Part shown: piece by piece, positions 1 to 10,900 of the stretch
Layout: each line of letters starts with the position of its first letter
How positions within the stretch are numbered: position 1 is the first letter of the stretch
Origin: an uncultured Prevotellaceae bacterium
GTDB lineage: Bacteria; Bacteroidota; Bacteroidia; Bacteroidales; Bacteroidaceae
Reading direction: 5' to 3'
NCBI GenBank assembly: GCA_946185485.1
Contig: CAMHJQ010000033.1
Span: 1 to 32,581, forward strand
Length of the DNA: 32,581 nucleotides
The notes under the pieces: model-generated
Databases searched by the model: none
What the model was told of the DNA's origin: nothing
Seen by the model: only the letters and a program-made list of their open reading frames with translations
Position numbers and translations under genes: made by a program

Positions 1-245
1 CCTTCTACCATTATCTGCGCCATCAGGGCGAAAACACAAGCGGCTCCACCTATCACGCTACAGAACTTACAGCGACGAATCTCGAAAACGATATTGCAAC
101 CTGCGGCTCGCTACCAATGAACTACGGTATTGTGCGCAACAATATCTACCGTGTAGATGTTTCAGGTATTAGCGATATAGGGCTTGACATTCACATCAAG
201 GTGAAGAAGTGGGATTTGTTCACACACGAAATGATATATATGTAA
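1..245 (+). CDS. Fimbrillin (Mfa1/FimA-like), C-terminal fragment
   Basis: The reading frame is open from base 3 and stops with TAA at 243-245; its beginning lies before the window. The visible 80 residues contain MNYGIVRNNIYRVDVSGI and end IKVKKWDLFTHEMIYM. That pattern, 'R-N-x-x-Y-x-V-x-V-x-x-I' followed by a final strand with 'I-x-V-x-x-W', is typical of the C-terminal domain of Bacteroidales major fimbrial subunits of the Mfa1/FimA type. In that family the last strand is donated between subunits to build the pilus on the outer membrane. The next gene starts only 3 bases after this stop, so the two are almost certainly co-transcribed. The class is well supported; which fimbrial type it is cannot be told from the tail alone. 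Confidence 0.8.
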   Translation, partial: FYHYLRHQGENTSGSTYHATELTATNLENDIATCGSLPMNYGIVRNNIYRVDVSGISDIGLDIHIKVKKWDLFTHEMIYM

Positions 246-248
246 GAC

Positions 249-1907
249 ATGAAGATACTTAGATATACATACATCATAGCAATTGCAGCCTTGACAGCCG
301 TCATGGCTGCGTGTTCGTCAGACAGCATTGAGACTGACCAGCCGAACCAGAATGGAGGCGGAGACCTGACATTGCGCATTTCTACAGGAATGACGACACG
401 TGCAAGGGCCACAAACTGGGCCGATACCAATGCACAGGACGAAGAGATGATGAACCTCTGGGTGGTTGTGGTGACGAACACTTCCAACGGTGCTGTTCAG
501 AAGTTTATCGCCTGCCGTCCTTCCGCTGGCACGGAAAGGGAGATAGACGATGTGGCACGAATAACCCAAGGTGCCTATACCATCTATAGCTTTGCCAATA
601 TATCTATTGGTGACGTCTGTAACTTACTTCATATTGACCTCACTACGATGCCCGATATTGGTACTACCCCGACAGAGTTTGAGGCGACGGGAACGGTCAA
701 TCACTCCGATGTAGCAGCACTGGTGACCATGATAAACGGTAACGGCTTCGCCCCCACCGCCGCAGACAACGGTTTCGGAGAGATGGGTATCCCCATGAGC
801 AATGTTCAGACAACTACCGCTACCGACAGCAGTAAAGATCTTATCGTGGTACGTCTGTTGGCAAAGTTGCAGGTGAGTATTACGAATAACACAGGAGATA
901 ATGTTACCGTGAAGTCAATGACTATCAGCGATATCACTAGCAATGGTGAGAACCTGAAACTGCTGCCTTCGCTCAGCTATCCAGACGACATGGATGCCCA
1001 TCACATGGATATCCGTCCCAACTTGAAGGCCAATGCTGCTACAGGCGACTTCACTATCACACTGAACGAAACCTTAGTTGACGAAGCAACCGTCACCAAG
1101 ACATTCTACATTAACGAAAGTGCTACGCCGACGAATGCCGAAGGCTTGTTCTACCTGACATTAGAGGTTGAGAGTACCAACGGCAGCGAGTATCGCTATG
1201 CACTTATCAGCAACAATGCCACCAACGAGTGGAACTATATAGCTCGCAATGACTACCGAATCATCCCCATCACCCTCGACAACCTGAAGTTCGAAGTCAT
1301 ACCTTACGACTTCCCGCCCATCGGCGTCTACCCCTGCTCAGTGAAGGAAATTGATGCCACCAATCATGTCTACGAGTTCACCTTCCACGACTACGGCCAT
1401 TTCCACCTGTTGCCTCGTGTGACAAAGGAAGGGGAAGTTGTCACCTTCAGTGCCACGACACCCACGGGTACTGGCTATAAGTGGACGCTCATCGACAACG
1501 ACTGGTCAAAGTCCTTCTTCACCTACGCCGCAAAGGGTGATGCTACACAAACCGCTAACCCCGGTTCGTTCTACCGCACAGGCACAGGCTCCACTGTTAG
1601 TGATGGCGACGAGGAGGGCCAGACGCCCGTATGGTATATCAACGATGGTGTGGCAGGACCTAAGTGGGCTCCCGATGCTGCCAACTACCGTCCGTTCATC
1701 TTCGGGTATATCGAAGATCCAGAATCCGCCTTAGCTTCCGATAAGCGCGTCTATCATGAAATGAAGATTCAGGTATATAACGGCACATCGGCCTATCGCC
1801 AGATGCTCTATCGCTTCTACATGACGCTCTCGGCCGAGCAGATGCTGTATGCTCCTGCCATGGGCACTCCGGCACCCCGCCGCTCACACCACCAGAAGGT
1901 AGATTAA
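249..1907 (+). CDS. Fimbrillin-like lipoprotein (putative minor or accessory fimbrial subunit)
   Basis: This is a 552-residue protein with a lipoprotein signal peptide: a hydrophobic stretch at residues 7-20 and a lipobox ending VMAAC, with Cys22 followed by SSDS. The N-terminal domain after it (about 35-180) shows the fimbrillin pattern: a beta strand, a 'TRAR' segment of the type cleaved in Bacteroidales fimbrillins, an acidic E-E-M-M-N-L-W-V-V-V strand, and later GAYTIYSFANIS. The rest looks all-beta. It lies between a fimbrillin and a giant T9SS-type protein, so a role as an accessory or tip subunit of the same surface fibre is inferred. The start at 249 follows the previous stop by 3 bases and places the signal peptide correctly. 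It could also be a free surface lipoprotein. Confidence 0.75.
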   Translation: MKILRYTYIIAIAALTAVMAACSSDSIETDQPNQNGGGDLTLRISTGMTTRARATNWADTNAQDEEMMNLWVVVVTNTSNGAVQKFIACRPSAGTEREIDDVARITQGAYTIYSFANISIGDVCNLLHIDLTTMPDIGTTPTEFEATGTVNHSDVAALVTMINGNGFAPTAADNGFGEMGIPMSNVQTTTATDSSKDLIVVRLLAKLQVSITNNTGDNVTVKSMTISDITSNGENLKLLPSLSYPDDMDAHHMDIRPNLKANAATGDFTITLNETLVDEATVTKTFYINESATPTNAEGLFYLTLEVESTNGSEYRYALISNNATNEWNYIARNDYRIIPITLDNLKFEVIPYDFPPIGVYPCSVKEIDATNHVYEFTFHDYGHFHLLPRVTKEGEVVTFSATTPTGTGYKWTLIDNDWSKSFFTYAAKGDATQTANPGSFYRTGTGSTVSDGDEEGQTPVWYINDGVAGPKWAPDAANYRPFIFGYIEDPESALASDKRVYHEMKIQVYNGTSAYRQMLYRFYMTLSAEQMLYAPAMGTPAPRRSHHQKVD

Positions 1908-1922
1908 ACAGAAGATAACGAC

Positions 1923-4900
1923 ATGAAACGAAATATAATGATGAAACAGTCTATATATTTGACAAAATACCTTCTTTTCACCCTCTTGCTCTGCGTTGGC
2001 AGCAGTGCATGGGGACAAGGCTTAAGCTCCACCAGCTTGACGGGTAGCATGTATACTGGCGGCAGTACTACACTGAATCTGAACACGTCAACTGATTTGG
2101 TGTATGGTGACGTGAATGTCCACTATAGCAACTTTGCTGACCTCATTAACTACAAAGTGTTGGAAATTGTCGTTAATGAAGGAACTCCCCGTCTACTGTT
2201 CAATAGGGCCAGTGGCGATGGCAACGGCGGAGTTTTTTTGGAGATTAATGCCAAGACGCATTCATACGTTACAGCTCAAGGCTCCACTTGGCGTATCGAC
2301 TTAGAGAAAATCAGACTGAACGATGCCGGACATAATGTACACCTCAACGCCATCAAAGGTGCTAATTACCAAAATGTGAATATCAAGTCAATAACGCTGT
2401 ATAGTTATCCTGCAAATTCTCTGACGACAGAGATTTTCAAGACGTGGAGTGACGTAGGAAAGTGGGTTAGTTCGACTGGTACTCCTTCCTGTGATAATCA
2501 GTTTGGTAATGCTGTCTCTAATGGTACTGGCATCTACGGTGATGGCAGTAATGTGAATAAACTTAACTATGCTGACCTGACCAATTACAGCAAGTTACAG
2601 GTGTCTTACACTGGCGCCTTTCCGCGTTTCCTGTTCAATCGCCAGAATGACAATAATACCGACAATGGCATGATAGAAGTCAATAGCGCAGGAACCTATG
2701 CTACGGTGGCAGATGGAATCATTACCATCGACTTGGCAAAATTGGCTTCTGACCATGGCGAGTATGTTCACTTGAATGCTATCAAAGCACCTTGGGGTGA
2801 ATCATCAACCACCGTATTCTCTGGACGTCTATACAAAGCAGATGAGTGGGCCAGCATCGCCTTTCCAACATTGACTAAAGGAACGGCTGCGCACACTCAA
2901 GAAGAGGAATTGGTTATACCTGCTAATAACCAGTTCACCATCAGTGCCGCTTATTTCAAAGAGCTGTTAAATAACAACTATCCTAAATATCTGCGCTTTA
3001 CGGCGTATAATAGCAATAATGAACCGATAGAGATTCTAAACGTATCTTCTCAGTATAACGAATCAAATTGGTATTCCTTTGATGCTGACGGTTATGCTTA
3101 TAAGGGAGGGTATTCTGATATACTTTGGGATGGCGCAGATCCTGTAGTCGTAACTTTACCATCAGGAACAGCCAAACTGGAGTGCTATGCCCTTGCAAGC
3201 GTCTATAACTGGTCAGGCGACTGCGTAGAACCTGATGGTGGCTGGCTGATTACCTATACTCCTCCTGCACCGGATACTTTCGAATCTTCGCTGAAGACGG
3301 GAGGACAGAAAAGCCTCTATTTGAAGGACTATGTGGAGACGGAGACAACATCGACAGCTGTGGACTTCTCCAAAGCATTGGAGATGGTGAGCGGCACGCC
3401 GAAGTATGCTCGTTTTGTACTGATGAAGGGTGGAAAGGCTGTTGACCCGACAGGTCTGCTGTCCATCAGCGGTGCCACGCCTGCACCTCAGCAGACCTCC
3501 AAACCCAAACAGGGATACTACCTCTACAATAGTGGCAACGCTTTGTCCACCAATGGTATCACCGTGACCTTGAATACCCCAGACTATGGCGACTACCGTG
3601 TGGTATGTCTGCTCTCTACCGACGCTGCAGCTGCTGCAACAGACAATGTGGTGGAGACAGAGCCCCAGTGGGATGTGCAATATACGTATTCTTTTACGAA
3701 GGTCGTCACCCTGCCTTACTCTCAAATGAGCAATAAGTACGTACAACTCAACTGCCATCAGATGGTGCTGGACTACTTCGGCAAGACAGAAGATGAGATG
3801 AAGGATGTGTGGCATGCCGACTGGAGTGTTCGTGACAAGAATAGCCGTGGTATTCAGCCTTTGAGAAAGGGCAATGAACAGGGTGCCGATGTTTGGAGTG
3901 CGTATGTGGGTTATAACGGAAATTACTTTGATGGTTCTTATTTCGGAGCCACTCTCAATCAGAATTACATCTATGCTGGCTGGGGAACAGCAAATGACAA
4001 GGGAACCAATTTGTCCGAAGCTGTCCATCAGATGCTGGGCTACCTGCAGCTCTATGCCCCGTCGGCATACGATAAGATACAAGGTGCTTCCGACTATGAG
4101 ATCGTGTATCAGGTGACTGACGACTATCATGGTGGTATGCCAACGATGACGTCACGTTTCGTGTTCCGTATCCCTGCATTTGAAAACGAACCCAACACCG
4201 GCATGACGACGGCCGACAAGCCCCAGACGGTATCCGACCGGTCTGCAGCATCGTTCACGCTGGGTGATATGCCAACAGACGCGAAGTATGCCCGTTTCTA
4301 CCTGACAGACGCTGATGGCAACCCGATAGATCCGACAACTATCCTGTCTGTCACTGACGGTACACTTTGTGGCAATGCCAAGAGCGGCTACTATCTGTAT
4401 AACTATGGGACTGTGCTGACGCCCACCGTCTCCATAGCAGCCCCCAATAAATATAAAATATATAAGGTGGTGGGCCTGTTCTCAACGAACCCCACCGCTG
4501 ACATGGATGCTGAAGGTACCACGGTGAACCACGAGCCGAAGTGGGACATGAAGTGGACCTATACCTTCGACTATTCGATTACTACCAATGACCTGACCCC
4601 GACTATCGAGTGGAACGCCACCACGATGTCTGTCGATGCATCGTCTGCTGTCAGTAGCAACGAATACACCGACTGGAACACCTCATTAGAGGAGTTGATG
4701 GCAGGACAGCACGTCAAGTGGTATGTCACCGATGGTGCTGCTACGCCAACCATACAGCCGCTAGCCATTGGCACAGAGCGTCAGAATGGTACTTGGACCA
4801 TCAGCCTGCCTTCTGAGTTTAACGTCTCTAGTAACGTCGCATCGCTCTATGGCAAGAAAGTCATCGAGCCGCAACAGCTGGCATCATGGGTATTGGCAAA

Positions 4901-7900
4901 TGTCTATGCTCCATCAGAGGCAACCTATGCCGATGTCAGCAACCATAAGATCGTATTTGAGATTTACACCAACAATGCTGGTACTGGTTATCCCAATGCC
5001 CGCTATACTTTCAGTATCTACAAGGGCTTTGTGGGTTCACTGAAGAACGGAGTGACTGAAACTACGAAACGCATCCTGCTGCCAACGGCAGGCATCAACG
5101 AGTACACATTCAATGCTTTGATTCCAAGCGGCACGAGGCACTCCCGCTTCTATCTTACTGACAAAGATGGCAACCCTATAGACTATTCTAATGATGCCCA
5201 TAAGATGGAGGCCCAGTATGCTACTCCTGTTGATGGCAATCATGTCAGTCTTGGCACCTACCGTTATGCTGACGACCCCATTGATTTTAATGCCGATGAA
5301 TCAATCAAGCTGACGGTCTCTGGTGCCACACTCGACCAGTATCAGGTTGTGGTGGTTACCTCTGGCGATCAAGCAGTATTTGATGGTGGTGTCATGACCA
5401 GTGAACCAGACTGGGACACAAAAACCACCTACTGGTTCAAGTATCCGGCCGCTAGCTGGAGCCCTGAGGATAACATCGAGTGGAGCGCACAGTCCATGCA
5501 GATAACCGCTCCTGCCATTGAGACCGAAAAGGGCGCCGGCTATCTGGAGAACAGTAAGACGCATTATACCATGCAGTGGCAGGTAGTCGATAAGTCCGGT
5601 AACGCACAGCATCTTCGTCAGGGCAGTAACCGTGCTAACGACTACTGGACATTCAGCATCAACGGAGACCCCTTTGCATTGAAGGATAACAATACACTCT
5701 TGACGGTGACCAACGACGACAAGCTCAGCAGCACCACCTTCGCCAACTGGGCGGCACCCGTCGTCTTTGCCCCCAAGAACATGACCATGCGTGAGGTGGC
5801 TGAACAGGGCATCATGCTCGTCTGCCGTTTCTACGAGGACGACCAGACACCGCTGGCCGATGACCTCTGTGCCATGACTTATACAGTCTATATCGACAAA
5901 CAAGATCCTCACGCACAGCTGAAGGATGGTGGAAAACGTGGTGGTGAGACCATCAGCGAGGGACTGACCGCTGAGACGACCAATCTGACGCTCGACCTGA
6001 CACATGCCACAACAGCATTCCAGGCAGCAATCGGCAAGCCCGCCACCTATGCCCGCATCTACTTGACCAAGAGCGATGGCACCATCGTCGTTCCGACAAC
6101 AGCCCTGACAGGTACTAACGGAACGGCATTCAGTGATGCCTCTTATGGCTACTACCTGTATAACACAGGGGGCATTACGCTGCCCTCGGCTGCCACCCTT
6201 CAGTTGGAGGCTGGCAAATACAGCTTCTACAATGTTATTATCGCCATGTCGGGGGACACGGACGAACAGGGGCATACCCACGACCTGGCGCCACGTCGTG
6301 CTGCTGACGTACGAGAAACCTATGAGCCTGACTACGACTACATCTATACCATCAAGTTTGCCGAGACCTCTACATTCCCTGGCACGGTGGCTGCCACCGC
6401 CTTCACGCACTCTAAGGAAATCCTGGTGGCGAACGATGAAGTGGCAACGGTCGACATCCCCCTGGCAGAGAACATCAATAAGATTAAGAAAGAGTTTGGT
6501 GCGGCTACCTTTGTGGAATTGGCCAGTAACCTGCACATCCGCTGGTATCTGACCAAGAAGGGCGAAGACGGCACGTTTGACAAGATTCCCGGTTCGGAGA
6601 ATTACCTCACAGCCAAAGGCGGCACTTACTGGAACCACAGGACAGAGGCAGACTATGGACTCTACTGGAACTCTGCTACCAGTACCCTTCCAGGCAATGA
6701 ATCGGATGCTGCCAACGTCATGAATATCAGAATTACCAAGAATCCAGGTGGCAGCGTACCTGCTCTTACCGGCAGCTGGGAGGACTATCAGTTGGTTATT
6801 GTGATGAGCAACGACCTGACAGGGCAGACGACAGCAGATATCCTTGATGCCTACAATAACGTCACTGGCAAGAAGCTGACCCACGAGCCTGACAACCTGA
6901 ACATGGTTTATACCTATAGCTTCTTTAAGGAGACTGCATTCCTGTTTGTCCATGATAAGGGTGCCTCCGAGCGGCCTTACCACACACAGGCTGACTTTGC
7001 CGATGTGGTACAACAGTACAACTGGAACAACAGTAACAGTACCCGTGAGAACGTCAATGAAAAGATTCGTCAGGGAGTACATACGGTAGAATACGACATC
7101 TATGTGGATCCCACCAGCAGTACGCCCATCAACTTGAAGTTGCCGTTTGAAGATTACTATGGCACTGGCGATGTCCTGGAGCCTGCGGCCTACATCCGAT
7201 GGTACGACTGGATGACCGATGTCAACAACACCCGTTTGGCCATTGCCGGCGGTGCCAGCTCTATGCTGGAAGATCTGACAGAGACCAACCAAGGGGCTAC
7301 TGTCAGTCGTGGCTTGTTTATGCTGAATAACAGTGTCAATGCGATTAAACCCATTCATACGAATGTGGGTGTTACCTTCAACCCTGCTGGTTTGGATGGT
7401 TTGGTGAACATTGCCTGTGATGTCAGTAAGTACTACGACGGTATCTACACCGGTTCGGCTGACGATAACCGTCCAGGCTTTGAGGGCAAAAAGAAACCCT
7501 ACCTGATGCACGAGCCCACCCTGAGCACTCGCTACATCTTCCATATCCGCCCGGCATCGGTCATTGCTACCAACATCCAGATAGGTCATGACAAGCTGAA
7601 CGCAGGTGGCAAGGATATGTTCCAGTTGGCAGAGGACAACGGCCGCATTAGCGTAGCCATGAAGGATGCCAACACCGAGTTCTCTATCCGTGCCAATCTC
7701 TCTGATCTTGGCTATTATTATATTAATAGTGGAACGGCACAGCTGAAATGTAGCAAGATAGCATGGTATGCCTACTTCGAGGATGAAACGGGCATCTACC
7801 GTAATGACACGAAACTGGCGGTCACGGCATTGTCGGGTTCGTCGGAAACCAACCGTATCTCACTCCTCACGGTTGGAGCCTTGAATGGTACCTATAACGC

Positions 7901-10900
7901 CATTTCCGGCGGAGCGTCAAAGAGCATCACGGCCACCTATGGCCATCGCTTCCATTTGGTGGGTTACATCGGTGACGGCAGTGTGATGGCTCCTGTCGTG
8001 CATTATGAGGTGAACCTGATTGAAGCACCGGGATACCCTGTCAGCGAACTGCCCTTGGAGCGTACGGAAGCCTATCTGCGCCAGCACATGACGCTGCAGG
8101 CTACGGTTGACTTCGACGGCCTTTGCGGGACGGAACTCTCTGCCGACCTGTCAGAGCAAGGCAAGAACCACTCCACGGAACCGTTGCCTTGGGATGAAGC
8201 ACAGTATGGCTTCTGCTATCCTGACGTCCGTCGTATCTATGTCTCTAACGATGACATGCTTGGCATTTCACCCATCCATGGTGACTACATGCTGCTGAGG
8301 TCGATGAACAAGTCATTCTCGCCGGCAGATTATAAGTACCTTTGGTGGGATGGCACATTGCTATACGACTACACCTATAATTATGGTTTGCAGGACCAGG
8401 GCAAGTATGGGTCCTTCCTCTATGTCGATGCCTCCGACGAGTCGCGTACCATAGCCAAGATGGACTTCCAGGCTCAGCTTTGTGCCGGCTCTGAGCTCTG
8501 CTTCACCGGTGTCATTGCCAATATGACAAGTGGTCAGGTGAATCCGCAGGTCATGGCTACCGTATATGCCATCAAGGGCAACGGTGAGAGAACCCGCGTG
8601 GTGTCGTTCCACTCGTCAAACCTCAGTACGATGGTCAGCGGTACTTATGCTAACGGAAAATGGTATCAGGTGTATGGCCGGGTGGCCATTCCCTCTTCGG
8701 TAGACTTGACCAATGTGGACCATTATGAGGTGGATATCGACAACTATTCTCCTGGCACGAAGGGTGCCGACTATGCCGTCGACCAGTTGCAGTTCTATAC
8801 GAGCAATGCCAAGCTGAAGGTGAAGCAGCAGGATGTACAGTGTGGTGACAAGAAGGTGGTCATCAATGTCTATGTTGATGCCGAGTCTCTGTCGAGTAAG
8901 ATGGGAAAGAATGTCTACTGGCGTCTGTGTAACAGCAATGGTACCCCATTGACCGATGCTACTCTGTACGACAATAATGATAACCTGTATGGTACGACCG
9001 CCGTTCCAAACACTGTTCCCGAGTCTGTTCCGAGTGAAAGTGCTTTTGTGGCCTCTTCAAGTACGAACGGTTTCTTCACAGGTACAGATGGTCTGCTTTA
9101 TTTCTCGCTGGCTAAGAAAGGCTTTGCCTTGGAACAGGGTGAGCAGTACTACGTCTCTGTTTACTCCTTAGGAGAGTCTGCCGTGACTGACGAGGCCCTC
9201 TGGGGACGGAATACCGATGCCTGTGATGTCTATAGTCCTATCTTCGTGCCGAAGATGATGTACCTGGAGATGCAGGACGGTTTGGGTGAGGTGGTCACCA
9301 CTGTCGACGGCAGCTGCTCGACAGGTGAGGCAACCGTCAATCTGAAGGTGGTGCTGCAGATGCCTGACGATGACGAGATTTCCGGCTTCAAGGCATACGA
9401 CGGCGTTCACTTCGACTTCTTCAAGGGAACCCTGGTGGAGTTTAATGCTTATAAGATTACTGTCGGTGAAAATGATTACTATCTGTCAGATGCCCTGAAG
9501 CACTACCGCAATAAAGAAAACATCAGCGGTTCTGACACCTATAAGACTGTCACCACGTTGGAGGCCAGTTACGAGTCAGTCAATCCAAACTACTATGCCG
9601 TCATCAGCCAAGCTATCACAGCGGGCAAGCTCTTCCTGTCGTACTCTAATCAGTTTAGCGGTACGATAACGAGTGAGAACGCGTCGATAGCTGCGTTGCC
9701 CATTGAGGACGTGGTGAACAACGGCACGCAGGATTTCCATATCTGCTCGCCGCTTGAATACAACTTCACCATCAATACAACGGGTAATGCGCCGACACTG
9801 GTGCTGGGCTTTGAGGATGTCACCACTTATCCCGAGGGTATCCGTGTCATACGCGTGGGTAAGGAACAGCTGCTGAACATGCAGAAGGGTGACGGATTCC
9901 TGCTGCACATTCCGGTGAATACCTTCAAGGTGAACGATGATGCCACGGCCAAGGCGGGAACGCTAAACATCGTGGGCGACATGGACCTGCTGAAGTATGC
10001 CACGGCGGATGCCTACCAGACAACAGACTCGAAGGTGAGTGCCGATGTCAGCAAGGTAGCCACCTTTGCTGCAACAAGCATCGACGGAAGCCACATGTTT
10101 GTGTCGGTGAACTTCCACGGCGACGGCGTGACCAAGCCGACATTCTACGAAGGATATGCCTACCGCATGTTCTTCCAGGTGAGGGATGCCGATGACGCCA
10201 CGGCCTGTGAGGGCAATGTGGAGTTCCTGCTGAAGGTGGTGCCTGAGTTTGTGACGTGGAATGGTACCGGCAGCAACTGGAACAGCGACGCCAACTGGGG
10301 ACGCTCGACACGTACGGAACTGTATAAGAGTGCCGATGCCACACAGAACACGGCCACCACGGCACAGGAAGGAATCTATCAGGAAAACTCCGAGCTGAGG
10401 GGAAATGCCACGATTCCGAAGACCTACGTGCCGATGAAATTCACCTACGTGACCATTCCCTCGGGTCTGAGAGCCCCCAATCTCATGGACCTGACATACA
10501 ATGCGGAGAAGATCTATGAGAACATGGGTACTGGCGCAACGACTAACATCCAGTACGACCTGATGGTGCGCTATACGGAGCAGACTTGTCAGGACCACAG
10601 CATCTCGGGCGATGTCTATGACTGCGAGAAGTTCTATGGCAACTGGGCAAAGGAACTCTACCTGAAGCCGGGGGCCGAGCTGGTGAACCAGCAGTACCTG
10701 ACCTACGAGAAGGTATGGGTGGAGAAGGAACTGCAGAGCAATACCTGGACACTGATGTCTACACCGCTGCAGAATACTTATGCTGGTGATATGTATGTGC
10801 CGTATTCTGATGCGGCCGATGACAACGGACGACAGCTGACGGAGGCCTTCCAGCCTATCAGCTTCTCTACAACAGCAGATGCTGCAGGATTTGCTTATAG

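Noticed and set aside
5301..7589. Long minus-strand frame of 762 codons inside the giant gene
   Set aside because: It lies wholly inside a gene with a signal peptide, repeat modules and a T9SS tail on the other strand. Its product is a featureless mix without a recognisable fold and is explained by codon use of the real gene.
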